Source: an uncultured Lachnospiraceae bacterium (GTDB lineage: Bacteria > Bacillota_A > Clostridia > Lachnospirales > Lachnospiraceae). Taken from it: a stretch of 7,276 nucleotides of DNA. Position numbers and translations under genes: made by a program. The notes under the pieces were generated by a model. The model was not told the DNA's origin, searched no databases, and saw only the letters and a list, made by a program, of their open reading frames with translations. Shown here piece after piece: positions 1 through 7,186 of the stretch (position 1 is the first letter of the stretch; each line of letters begins with the position of its first letter). The DNA lies in NCBI GenBank assembly GCA_900556645.1, contig USPJ01000048.1, positions 1-7,276 of the forward strand. Direction: 5' to 3'.

Positions 1-1
1 G

Positions 2-1072
2 CAGGGCATCGAATACTACAGAGGCGATGACCCTGCCTTTGTATTGCCGGCACTCGAACAGTTTGGATGTGAGCAGACGATCCGTTTTTTTCAGAGTATC
101 GGGATCGAACCAAAGGAAAAGAACGGCTATGTCTATCCAAGAAGCATGCAGGCGGCTTCCGTGCGGGAAGCACTTTTGTTAGAACTTCGCAGACAGAGGG
201 TAAAAATCGAATTAGGATGCGGAATCCGACAGATATTACCGAAAAAAGGAAGTTATGAAATTTGCACAAAAAACGGGGATTTTTCCACAAAAACCTGTGT
301 TTTGGCAACCGGAGGAAAATCCGCAAAAGCCACAGGAAGCGACGGCAGCGGATTTCTATATTTAGTGCCACTTTCTCACAAGGTAACAGATTTAGTGCCG
401 GCATTGGTGGGTTTGAAGGCGAAACAGCCATTTTTCAAGGAACTTGCAGGAATTCGTGCAAAAGCAAAGGTATCTCTGTTTGTGGAAAATGTACAAAAAA
501 CAGAAGATTTTGGCGAAGTTCAGTTTACGGACTATGGCATTTCCGGGATTCCGGTATTTCAGGTCAGCCGCTTTGCCACAAGAGCGTTGGCATCAGGTCA
601 ACATGTATCTGCCAAAATTCGATTTTTGACGGAATATTCCCAAGATGAGATTGCGGCTATGCTAAAACAACGTTTTTCTTATTCCGAAGAAAAGACAGCC
701 TTACAGGCGTTGATTGGACTTTTTCCGCTGAAGATGGCGAAGGTACTTTTAAAACGCTCCGGCATTTCGGAGGACAAGGCAGCCCACACCTGTTCAGAAG
801 AAGAATTAGCAAAGCTTTTAGAACAAATTCTTGCCTTTACCTGTGATATTATAGGCTCCGGCAGCTTTGAACAGTCGCAGGTTACCAGCGGCGGTGTGGT
901 TTTGGAGGAAATATCTGCGGATACGTTGGAATCCAAACTTCATCCGGGACTATTTTTTGCAGGAGAAATCATGGATGTAGACGGAATGTGTGGCGGATAT
1001 AATTTGCAGTGGGCGTGGTCCAGTGGCTATGTGGCAGGAAAGGCAGCGGCGAAAGCGGCTACCGAACATTAA
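2..1072 (+). CDS. HI0933/BaiN-family FAD-binding oxidoreductase, 5' partial
   Basis: This is the C-terminal part of a flavoprotein of the HI0933-like family (also annotated NAD(FAD)-utilizing dehydrogenase, aminoacetone oxidase family, or BaiN). The frame is open from base 2, giving 356 codons up to a TAA. The TTG at 44 is only an internal leucine codon, because family-like sequence (YYRGDDPAFVLPALEQFG) runs straight through it. Family members are about 400-420 residues, so some 50-65 residues are missing, including the N-terminal GxGxxG FAD motif. Visible family marks are the VLATGG segment (about 326-343), TSGGV (884-898), and the C-terminal FAD-contacting stretch GEIMDVDGMCGGYNLQWAWS (962-1021). 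Known from the family: a Clostridium scindens relative, BaiN, was linked to bile-acid 7-dehydroxylation, but most members have no proven substrate, so I do not transfer that role. It probably shares a transcript with the next flavoprotein, 19 bases downstream. Confidence 0.93.
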   Translation, partial: QGIEYYRGDDPAFVLPALEQFGCEQTIRFFQSIGIEPKEKNGYVYPRSMQAASVREALLLELRRQRVKIELGCGIRQILPKKGSYEICTKNGDFSTKTCVLATGGKSAKATGSDGSGFLYLVPLSHKVTDLVPALVGLKAKQPFFKELAGIRAKAKVSLFVENVQKTEDFGEVQFTDYGISGIPVFQVSRFATRALASGQHVSAKIRFLTEYSQDEIAAMLKQRFSYSEEKTALQALIGLFPLKMAKVLLKRSGISEDKAAHTCSEEELAKLLEQILAFTCDIIGSGSFEQSQVTSGGVVLEEISADTLESKLHPGLFFAGEIMDVDGMCGGYNLQWAWSSGYVAGKAAAKAATEH

Positions 1073-1079
1073 ATCAAAC

Positions 1080-1083
1080 AAGG
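1080..1083 (+). promoter_or_regulatory. Weak ribosome binding site of the second flavoprotein
   Basis: AAGG ends 8 bases before the ATG at 1092. It is much weaker than the sites of mutS and mutL. It supports the 1092 start over any codon in the 34-codon upstream extension of the same frame, which lies inside the preceding gene. Translation may depend partly on ribosomes arriving from that gene, whose stop is 19 bases before the ATG; this coupling is inferred. Confidence 0.5.
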
Positions 1084-1091
1084 CAGTAATT

Positions 1092-2690
1092 ATGATACGA
1101 GTACAACAGGTCAAGGTACCTTTAAAACATGACAAACAGGATATTTTAAAGAAAACAGCGAAGGTATGCGGTATCAAGCCGGAGAAAATCCGAACCATGG
1201 AGATTGTAAAGCAGTCTTTGGATGCCAGACAGAAAAATCAGCTTTCCTATGTCTACACCGTGGATATTGAAGTAGAACAGGAGACTTCTCTGCTTAAGAA
1301 AAACCGCAGCCGGAACATTATGTCGGTATTCCAAAAGGCATATCATTTCCCAAAAAACGGTTCCCAGCCTCTGAAAAAACGTCCGGTAATTATCGGTGCG
1401 GGTCCGGCGGGACTTTTTTGTGCCTATGCTTTGGCAAAGGCAGGCTTTGAACCTCTGGTTTTGGAACGGGGAAAGTGTGTAGAGGAACGGAAAGAGGATG
1501 TTACCCGGTTCTGGGAAACCGGAGTGTTGGAACCATCCTCCAATGTGCAGTTTGGTGAGGGCGGTGCCGGAACCTTTTCCGACGGAAAACTGAACACCTT
1601 GGTAAAAGACCCTCTGGGAAGGAACCGGATGGTGTTGGAAACCTTTGCAGAGTTTGGTGCGGATTCTGAGATTCTCTATGTGAACAAACCCCATATCGGG
1701 ACGGATGTCCTCTGTGATGTGATTGCCAATCTGCGGCAGGAGATTTTGCGGCTGGGCGGTATCTTCTGTTTTTCCCGGCAGGTAACCGGATTTGAAATCA
1801 CACAGGATAGTCTTACCGGAATAGAAGTGAACGGTGGAGAAATTATTCCTACGGATGTGGCGGTATTAGCCATCGGTCACAGTGCCAGAGATACCTTTTA
1901 TCATCTGAAGGACTGTGGCTTTTCCATGGAGGCAAAGTCTTTTGCTGTGGGATTTCGGGTAGAGCATCCACAGGAAATGATAAACAGACATCAATACCAT
2001 GATGCAGACATGAAGTATTTAAAACCGGCAGCCTACAAGCTGACCTCTAATTTTGAAAATGGCAGAGGCGTCTATTCCTTTTGTATGTGTCCGGGAGGCT
2101 ATGTGGTCAATGCCTCTTCGGAGGATGGACGGCTGGCAGTTAACGGTATGAGTTATCATGACCGTGGCAGCGGGAACGCCAACAGTGCGATTATTGTCTC
2201 CGTGACTCCCAAGGACTTTGGCTCCAAAGGACCTCTTGCCGGAGTGGAATTTCAGCGGGATTTAGAGAAAAAAGCTTATGAATTGGGGAACGGAAAGATT
2301 CCTCAGCAGCTTTACGGAGATTTTATACAAGGAAAAACCAGTACTGCCTACGGAGACTTTAAAAGCATGACTAAGGGAAGCTGTACCTTTGCGGACATGA
2401 GCCATATGCTCTCTCCTGAACTGACCGGAACATGGATACAGGGGATGGAACAGTTCTCAAAATATATTCCGGAGTATAACCGCTATGATGCGATTCTTTC
2501 AGGAATTGAAAGCCGAACCTCATCTCCGGTAAGAATCCATAGGAATGAACAATTTGAAAGTAATTACAGTGGCGTTTATCCCTGCGGAGAAGGTGCCGGC
2601 TATGCCGGAGGAATCATGTCCGCGGCAATGGATGGACTGAAAGTGGCGGAGGCTATCGCAGGCAGATATCATCCGCAGTATGAATCATAA
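1092..2690 (+). CDS. COG2509-type NAD(P)/FAD-dependent oxidoreductase
   Basis: This is a complete flavoprotein of 532 residues, close to the usual 530 of the uncharacterised 'FAD-dependent dehydrogenase' group. I chose ATG 1092 because the protein then begins MIRVQQVKVPL, as relatives do; the open frame extends back to 990 but only inside the upstream gene. Residues 1-95 form a basic N-terminal domain of unknown role. A Rossmann FAD-binding core follows: VIIGAGPAGLF (99-109) with the glycines of GxGxxG at 102, 104 and 107, and Glu125 after the second strand to hold the ribose. Next come QFGEGGAGTFSDGKL (153-167), a CMC motif (Cys331 and Cys333) followed by PGG, and the C-terminal flavin-contacting GEGAGYAGGIMSA (499-511). 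No signal peptide or membrane segment is seen, so it should be cytosolic. Substrate and electron partner are unknown. It ends 31 bases before the preferred mutS start. Confidence 0.93.
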   Translation: MIRVQQVKVPLKHDKQDILKKTAKVCGIKPEKIRTMEIVKQSLDARQKNQLSYVYTVDIEVEQETSLLKKNRSRNIMSVFQKAYHFPKNGSQPLKKRPVIIGAGPAGLFCAYALAKAGFEPLVLERGKCVEERKEDVTRFWETGVLEPSSNVQFGEGGAGTFSDGKLNTLVKDPLGRNRMVLETFAEFGADSEILYVNKPHIGTDVLCDVIANLRQEILRLGGIFCFSRQVTGFEITQDSLTGIEVNGGEIIPTDVAVLAIGHSARDTFYHLKDCGFSMEAKSFAVGFRVEHPQEMINRHQYHDADMKYLKPAAYKLTSNFENGRGVYSFCMCPGGYVVNASSEDGRLAVNGMSYHDRGSGNANSAIIVSVTPKDFGSKGPLAGVEFQRDLEKKAYELGNGKIPQQLYGDFIQGKTSTAYGDFKSMTKGSCTFADMSHMLSPELTGTWIQGMEQFSKYIPEYNRYDAILSGIESRTSSPVRIHRNEQFESNYSGVYPCGEGAGYAGGIMSAAMDGLKVAEAIAGRYHPQYES

Positions 2691-2705
2691 AAATAAAGAT
2701 AAATC

Positions 2706-2714
2706 GGAAGGAAG
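2706..2714 (+). promoter_or_regulatory. Strong ribosome binding site that sets the mutS start at GTG 2722
   Basis: GGAAGGAAG contains AAGGA and ends 7 bases before GTG 2722, which is ideal spacing. The in-frame ATG at 2680 has no comparable purine-rich site in front of it (the preceding bases are CATCCGCAGT) and overlaps the end of the upstream gene by 11 bases. The site lies downstream of that ATG, so it can only serve the GTG. Confidence 0.8.
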
Positions 2715-2721
2715 TAAAAAC

Positions 2722-5367
2722 GTGGCAGAGTATTCACCGATGATGCAGCACTATCTGCAAACCAAAGAAGAATATAAGGACTGTATCCTGTTTTATCGTC
2801 TGGGAGATTTCTACGAGATGTTTTTTGACGATGCCAAGATTGTGGCAAAGGAACTGGAGCTGACCCTGACGGGAAAAAGCTGCGGAATGGAAGAGCGGGC
2901 ACCTATGTGCGGAATCCCTTTTCATGCCTATGAGAGCTATTTAAACCGTCTGGTTTCCAGAGGATACAAGGTTGCCATCTGCGAACAGGTGGAAGATCCG
3001 AAGCAGGCAAAAGGAATGGTAAAGAGGGAGGTTATCCGTGTGGTAACTCCCGGAACGAATATCAATGAACAGGCTTTGGAAGAGGGAAAAAACAATTATC
3101 TTATGTGTATTGTTGCCCTTGGAGACCGTTTCAGTGTAGCCACAGCAGATGTGACCACCGGAGATTTTTTTGTCACAGAGGTGGAAAGCGAGCGAAAGCT
3201 TTTGGATGAAATCAATAAATTCATGCCTACGGAAGTTATCTGTAATGAGGCGTTATTCATGAGCGGATTGGACACCTCTGACTTAAAAGACCGTATGGGA
3301 ATTATGATGAATCCGTTGGACAACTGGTACTTTGATGACAGTATGTGTATTGGAACCCTAAAAGAACATTTCCGGGTAAATTCACTGGAGGGACTTGGAC
3401 TGGGGGATTACGACTGTGGCGTTTTAGCTTCCGGTGCCCTGATGAAATATCTCTATGAAACTCAGAAAAACTCTCTGAGCCATATGACATCCATTCAACC
3501 TTATTCCACAGGAAAATTTATGATTTTAGACAGTTCCACCAGAAGAAATCTGGAACTGGTGGAGACTTTGCGGGAAAAATCCAAAAGAGGTTCTCTGCTG
3601 TGGGTGCTGGATAAGACCAAAACCGCCATGGGTGCCAGAATGCTTCGGTCTTTTGTGGAGCAGCCTTTGGTGGAAAAGGAAGAGATTGAAGCCCGCTATG
3701 ATGCCATTGAGGAGTTGAATCAGCGGGGAATCGATAGGGAAGAGTTGCGGGAATATCTGAATCCGGTCTATGATTTGGAACGGCTTTTGACACGGATTAC
3801 ATACCAGACTGCCAATCCCAGAGACTTGATAGCTTTTAAAAATTCCATCGGAATGCTGCCTCATATCCGCAATATTTTATTAGAGTTTCAGTCAGAAGAA
3901 TTCAAAAGAATTCTGGAGGATATGGATACCTTAGAAGACCTTTATGGGATGATTGATTCCGCAATAGAAGAAGATCCGCCTATTGCTGTAAAAGAAGGCG
4001 GCATTGTCAAAGAAGGCTACCATGAAGAAGTAGACCGCCTTCGCCATGCCAAAACCGAAGGAAAGACATGGCTGGCGGAGTTAGAAGCCAAAGAGCGGGA
4101 AAAAACCGGAATTAAAACCCTAAAAATCAAATACAACAAGGTCTTTGGTTACTATCTGGAAGTTACCAACTCCTTCAAAGACATGGTACCGGATTATTTT
4201 ACCAGAAAACAGACTTTGACAAATGCAGAACGCTATATTACACCGGAACTAAAAGAATTAGAGGACATTATTCTGGGAGCGGAGGACAAGCTGATACAGT
4301 TGGAATACGAACTTTTCCGTCAGCTTCGGGAACGCATCGCTCAGGATGTCGTAAAAATCCAACACACCGCTAAGGCGGTGGCACGGCTGGATGTCTTTGC
4401 TTCCATGGCAGTAGTTTCCGAGCAGAACCACTATTGCCGTCCGAAGCTGAATACCTCAGGGGTCATCGACATCAAAGACGGCCGGCATCCGGTGGTGGAA
4501 AAAATGATATCCAATCATATGTTTATCTCCAATGACACCTATCTGAACAACAACAAACAGCGGATTTCCATTATTACGGGACCGAATATGGCAGGAAAAT
4601 CTACCTACATGAGACAGAGTGCTTTGATTGTACTGATGGCACAGATTGGCTGCTTTGTTCCGGCAGAATCCGCAAATATCGGCATTGTGGACCGGATTTT
4701 TACCCGAGTAGGTGCGTCGGATGACCTCGCCTCCGGTCAGAGTACTTTTATGGTGGAAATGACAGAGGTTGCCAATATTTTAAGGAATGCCACCCCGGAC
4801 AGCCTCTTGATTTTAGATGAGATTGGACGCGGTACCTCCACCTTTGACGGTCTGAGTATTGCATGGGCAGTGGTGGAATATATCAGCAATCCAAAACTCC
4901 TTGGGGCAAAAACACTTTTTGCCACCCATTACCATGAACTGACGGAATTGGAAGGCAAATTAAACAACGTAAATAATTACTGCATTGCCGTCAAGGAAAA
5001 GGGCGACGATATCGTATTTTTGAGAAAAATCGTGAAAGGCGGTGCGGACAAAAGCTATGGCATTCAGGTGGCAAAGCTGGCAGGCGTACCGGATACTGTC
5101 ATTGACCGGGCAAAAGAAATTGCAGAGGAACTGAGCCAGAATGAGATTTCCGATTTGGCTCGTAAAATCTCTGTAAATAACGAAACCGCCAGAAAGCCAA
5201 AACAGCATTTGGACGAGGTGGATTTGACCCAGATGTCTTTGTTTGACACCGTAAAAGATGACGATATTCTTCGGGAATTAGAGGAAGTGGACGTGGGAAA
5301 TCTCACCCCAATCGAAGCATTGAATAAATTATATGAATTACAGAACAAGCTGAAAAACCGTTGGTAG
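2722..5367 (+). CDS. mutS: DNA mismatch repair protein MutS
   Basis: MutS binds mismatches and small loops in new DNA and, with ATP, becomes a sliding clamp that recruits MutL. From GTG 2722 it has 881 residues, near the usual 850-880; starting at ATG 2680 would add 14 residues rich in Lys, Asn and Asp that look unlike the family, which begins close to SPMMQ. Domain I carries the mismatch-wedging Phe-X-Glu (F30-Y-E32). Connector, core and clamp domains follow to about residue 545. The ATPase domain has Walker A GPNMAGKST (620-628), the signature SGQST (671-675), Walker B LILDE (696-700) and His736 of the switch loop ATHYHE. Near the C-terminus QMSLF (837-841) fits a replication-clamp binding motif, followed by a helical tail like that used for dimer-tetramer contact. 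All key residues are intact, so it should be active. mutL starts 12 bases downstream. Confidence 0.98.
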   Translation: MAEYSPMMQHYLQTKEEYKDCILFYRLGDFYEMFFDDAKIVAKELELTLTGKSCGMEERAPMCGIPFHAYESYLNRLVSRGYKVAICEQVEDPKQAKGMVKREVIRVVTPGTNINEQALEEGKNNYLMCIVALGDRFSVATADVTTGDFFVTEVESERKLLDEINKFMPTEVICNEALFMSGLDTSDLKDRMGIMMNPLDNWYFDDSMCIGTLKEHFRVNSLEGLGLGDYDCGVLASGALMKYLYETQKNSLSHMTSIQPYSTGKFMILDSSTRRNLELVETLREKSKRGSLLWVLDKTKTAMGARMLRSFVEQPLVEKEEIEARYDAIEELNQRGIDREELREYLNPVYDLERLLTRITYQTANPRDLIAFKNSIGMLPHIRNILLEFQSEEFKRILEDMDTLEDLYGMIDSAIEEDPPIAVKEGGIVKEGYHEEVDRLRHAKTEGKTWLAELEAKEREKTGIKTLKIKYNKVFGYYLEVTNSFKDMVPDYFTRKQTLTNAERYITPELKELEDIILGAEDKLIQLEYELFRQLRERIAQDVVKIQHTAKAVARLDVFASMAVVSEQNHYCRPKLNTSGVIDIKDGRHPVVEKMISNHMFISNDTYLNNNKQRISIITGPNMAGKSTYMRQSALIVLMAQIGCFVPAESANIGIVDRIFTRVGASDDLASGQSTFMVEMTEVANILRNATPDSLLILDEIGRGTSTFDGLSIAWAVVEYISNPKLLGAKTLFATHYHELTELEGKLNNVNNYCIAVKEKGDDIVFLRKIVKGGADKSYGIQVAKLAGVPDTVIDRAKEIAEELSQNEISDLARKISVNNETARKPKQHLDEVDLTQMSLFDTVKDDDILRELEEVDVGNLTPIEALNKLYELQNKLKNRW

Positions 5368-5374
5368 AAAGGAG
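5368..5374 (+). promoter_or_regulatory. Strong ribosome binding site of mutL abutting the mutS stop
   Basis: AAAGGAG follows directly on the mutS TAG and ends 5 bases before ATG 5380. It fixes the mutL start and places a terminating MutS ribosome on top of the mutL initiation site, which favours coupled synthesis of the two repair partners. Confidence 0.85.
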
Positions 5375-5379
5375 CAGTC

Positions 5380-7185
5380 ATGGCGGAAATACATCTGTTA
5401 GAACAATCAACCATTGATAAGATAGCGGCAGGGGAAGTGGTGGAACGCCCTGCTTCTGTGGTAAAAGAATTGGTGGAAAACGCCATAGATGCACAAGCCA
5501 CGGCAATTACTGTGGAAATCAAAGAGGGCGGTATTTCCTTTATCCGTATTACCGACAATGGCTGTGGTATTCCAAAGGAAGAAATTGCATTGGCATTTCT
5601 GCGGCATTCCACCAGTAAAATTCGTTCGGTGGAGGACTTAGTTACCGTTACCTCTTTGGGATTCCGTGGAGAAGCTCTTTCCAGCATTGCCGCCGTTTCC
5701 CAAGTGGAACTGATTACCAAGACGCAGGAGGCTCTTTTGGGATGCCGCTATGTTATCGAAGGCTCTGAGGAAAAATCCTTAGAAGAAATCGGTGCTCCAA
5801 ACGGAACCACATTTCTGGTACGAAACCTGTTCTATAATACTCCGGCGAGACAGAAATTTTTAAAGACACCCCAGACGGAGGCGTCCCATATCAGTTCTCT
5901 GATGGAACATCTGGCTCTTTCCCACCCGGATATTTCCTTCCGGTTTATTGTGAACGGTCAGACCAAGTTAAGCACCTCCGGTAACGGAAAGCAAAAAGAG
6001 ATTATTTATCATATTTACGGCAGGGATATTGCCGCAAATCTCATTGAAATCCATCAGAATTACGAAAATATTTCCATTGACGGTTTTTTGGGAAAACCGA
6101 TTATTTCCCGTGGAAACCGCAATTTTGAAACTTTTTTCATCAATGGACGTTATATCAAAAGTCAGTTGATATCAAAAGCCATTGAGGATGCCTATAAAAA
6201 TCATTTAATGCAGCACCAATATCCCTTTACGGTATTGAATATTACTGTGAATACAGAGCTTTTGGATGTAAATGTGCATCCCACCAAGATGGAACTGCGT
6301 TTTGACAACGGACCGGAGATTTACAAAAATATTCAACAGACGGTGGCAGAGGGATTAACCCATCGGGACTTTATTCCGGAAGTAACTTTGACGGAAAATG
6401 AAGAACCTTTAAAACCTTCGCCAAAGCCGTTACCAAAGCCATCACCGGAGTCTTCGGTTCAACGCAAGGCGTCTGTTCCGAAACCACCGGAGCCTTTTGA
6501 AACAGTAAGAATCCGTGAACTGGAACAAAGGACTACAGCACCTCCAAAACAGCTGAAAATAGAAGAGAGTTCTGTCTATGAGCAGCATTTTCTGGAGGAG
6601 GCTTCCAAACCGAAGCACCGTATCATCGGTCAGGTGTTTTCTACTTACTGGCTGGTGGAATTTGACGAAAAGCTCTTTATTATTGACCAGCACGCTGCCC
6701 ATGAAAAGGTGTTGTTTGAGCGGATGATGCGAAATTTCCGGGAAAAAGAATTTAATTCCCAACAAATTTCACCGCCTATGGTTATTAGTCTGAACATGAG
6801 AGAAGAAGAACTGCTCCAAAAGTTTTTGCCGGAATTCCAACGTCTGGGCTATCAGATAGAATCCTTCGGCGGCAGTGAATATTCCATTTGTGCCGTGCCG
6901 GCAAATCTGTATCAGATTAACGAAAAGCATCTGTTTTTGGAAATGCTGGATGATTTGTCCGAAGAAACCGGATTGAAAACCAGTGATGCCATTTTAGAAA
7001 AGGTTGCTTCCATGTCCTGTAAAGCGGCTGTAAAGGGAAATCAGCGTCTTTCTTTGGCAGAAATGGATCATCTGATTGGCGAGCTGCTGGAATGTGAGAA
7101 TCCATATCAATGTCCCCACGGCAGACCCACCATTATTTCCATGACAAAATACGAGTTGGAGAAAAAGTTTAAAAGGATTGTGTAA
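5380..7185 (+). CDS. mutL: DNA mismatch repair endonuclease MutL
   Basis: MutL links mismatch recognition by MutS to strand incision. It has 601 residues, normal for the family (about 600-650). The N-terminal GHKL ATPase (1 to about 330) shows the catalytic Glu30 and metal-binding Asn34 in KELVENAIDA, the DNGCGIP nucleotide loop (59-65), TSLGFRGEAL (91-100), NTPAR (153-157) and Lys303 in HPTK. A proline-rich linker (about 332-405) contains a KPxP repeat. The C-terminal dimerisation and nuclease domain (about 410-601) has DQHAAHEKVLFE (436-447), an exact fit to DQHA(X)2E(X)4E, plus SCKAAVK (546-552), CPHGRP (578-583) and FKR near the C-terminus. This set marks a metal-dependent nicking MutL as used by bacteria without MutH; absence of mutH elsewhere in the genome is inferred. 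QQISPP (461-466) may bind the replication clamp. The ATG has a strong ribosome binding site. Confidence 0.98.
   Translation: MAEIHLLEQSTIDKIAAGEVVERPASVVKELVENAIDAQATAITVEIKEGGISFIRITDNGCGIPKEEIALAFLRHSTSKIRSVEDLVTVTSLGFRGEALSSIAAVSQVELITKTQEALLGCRYVIEGSEEKSLEEIGAPNGTTFLVRNLFYNTPARQKFLKTPQTEASHISSLMEHLALSHPDISFRFIVNGQTKLSTSGNGKQKEIIYHIYGRDIAANLIEIHQNYENISIDGFLGKPIISRGNRNFETFFINGRYIKSQLISKAIEDAYKNHLMQHQYPFTVLNITVNTELLDVNVHPTKMELRFDNGPEIYKNIQQTVAEGLTHRDFIPEVTLTENEEPLKPSPKPLPKPSPESSVQRKASVPKPPEPFETVRIRELEQRTTAPPKQLKIEESSVYEQHFLEEASKPKHRIIGQVFSTYWLVEFDEKLFIIDQHAAHEKVLFERMMRNFREKEFNSQQISPPMVISLNMREEELLQKFLPEFQRLGYQIESFGGSEYSICAVPANLYQINEKHLFLEMLDDLSEETGLKTSDAILEKVASMSCKAAVKGNQRLSLAEMDHLIGELLECENPYQCPHGRPTIISMTKYELEKKFKRIV
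6412..6447 (+). repeat. Three imperfect 12-base repeats encoding KPSP-KPLP-KPSP in the MutL linker
   Basis: Three adjacent 12-base units (AAACCTTCGCCA, AAGCCGTTACCA, AAGCCATCACCG) encode residues 345-356 of MutL in the flexible linker between the ATPase and nuclease domains. The amino-acid pattern KPxP repeats exactly, while the bases vary mostly at third positions. This points to selection on the protein or to an old duplication rather than recent slippage. A further KPPEP follows at residues 368-372. Confidence 0.75.
7171..7177 (+). promoter_or_regulatory. Ribosome binding site of miaA inside the mutL 3' end
   Basis: AAAAGGA lies in the last codons of mutL and ends 9 bases before ATG 7187. 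It supports this miaA start and, with only one base between the mutL stop and the miaA ATG, suggests translational coupling. Confidence 0.7.
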
Positions 7186-7186
7186 T

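Noticed and set aside
262..648. 128-codon + strand frame inside the first flavoprotein
   Set aside because: It is an alternative frame of a gene whose real frame carries clear family motifs; the product is a low-complexity mix of basic residues, Phe and Cys.
990..1091. 34-codon upstream extension of the second flavoprotein into the first gene
   Set aside because: The extension overlaps the conserved C-terminus of the first gene in another frame and has no family likeness; ATG 1092 matches the usual N-terminus.
1073..1091. Intergenic gap searched for a terminator or promoter
   Set aside because: It has only 19 bases with no inverted repeat or promoter boxes; it holds just a weak ribosome binding site.
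1146..1694. 182-codon open frame on the minus strand inside the second flavoprotein
   Set aside because: It is antisense to conserved FAD-binding sequence, and its product has no recognisable motif. It is treated as a chance frame.
2691..2721. Gap before mutS searched for a terminator or promoter
   Set aside because: It has 31 bases with no hairpin and no -35/-10 pair; it holds only the mutS ribosome binding site.
3165..3171. T7 run within mutS as a possible phase-variation tract
   Set aside because: Seven bases is short for phase variation, similar T6-T7 runs occur in the other genes, and the reading frame is intact.
4216..4239. TTGACA followed by TATATT inside mutS
   Set aside because: The spacer is only 12 bases, too short for a sigma-70 type promoter (about 16-18).
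5064..5720. 218-codon open frame on the minus strand across the mutS-mutL junction
   Set aside because: It lies wholly antisense to well-supported mutS and mutL coding sequence, and its serine- and isoleucine-rich product resembles no family I know. It is a shadow of the coding frames.
6152..6178. Direct repeat ATATCAAAAG at 6152 and 6169, with the palindrome TTGATATCAA at 6166-6175
   Set aside because: It lies in well-conserved MutL coding sequence, is short and AT-rich, and has no further copies that I saw. Chance and codon use explain it.
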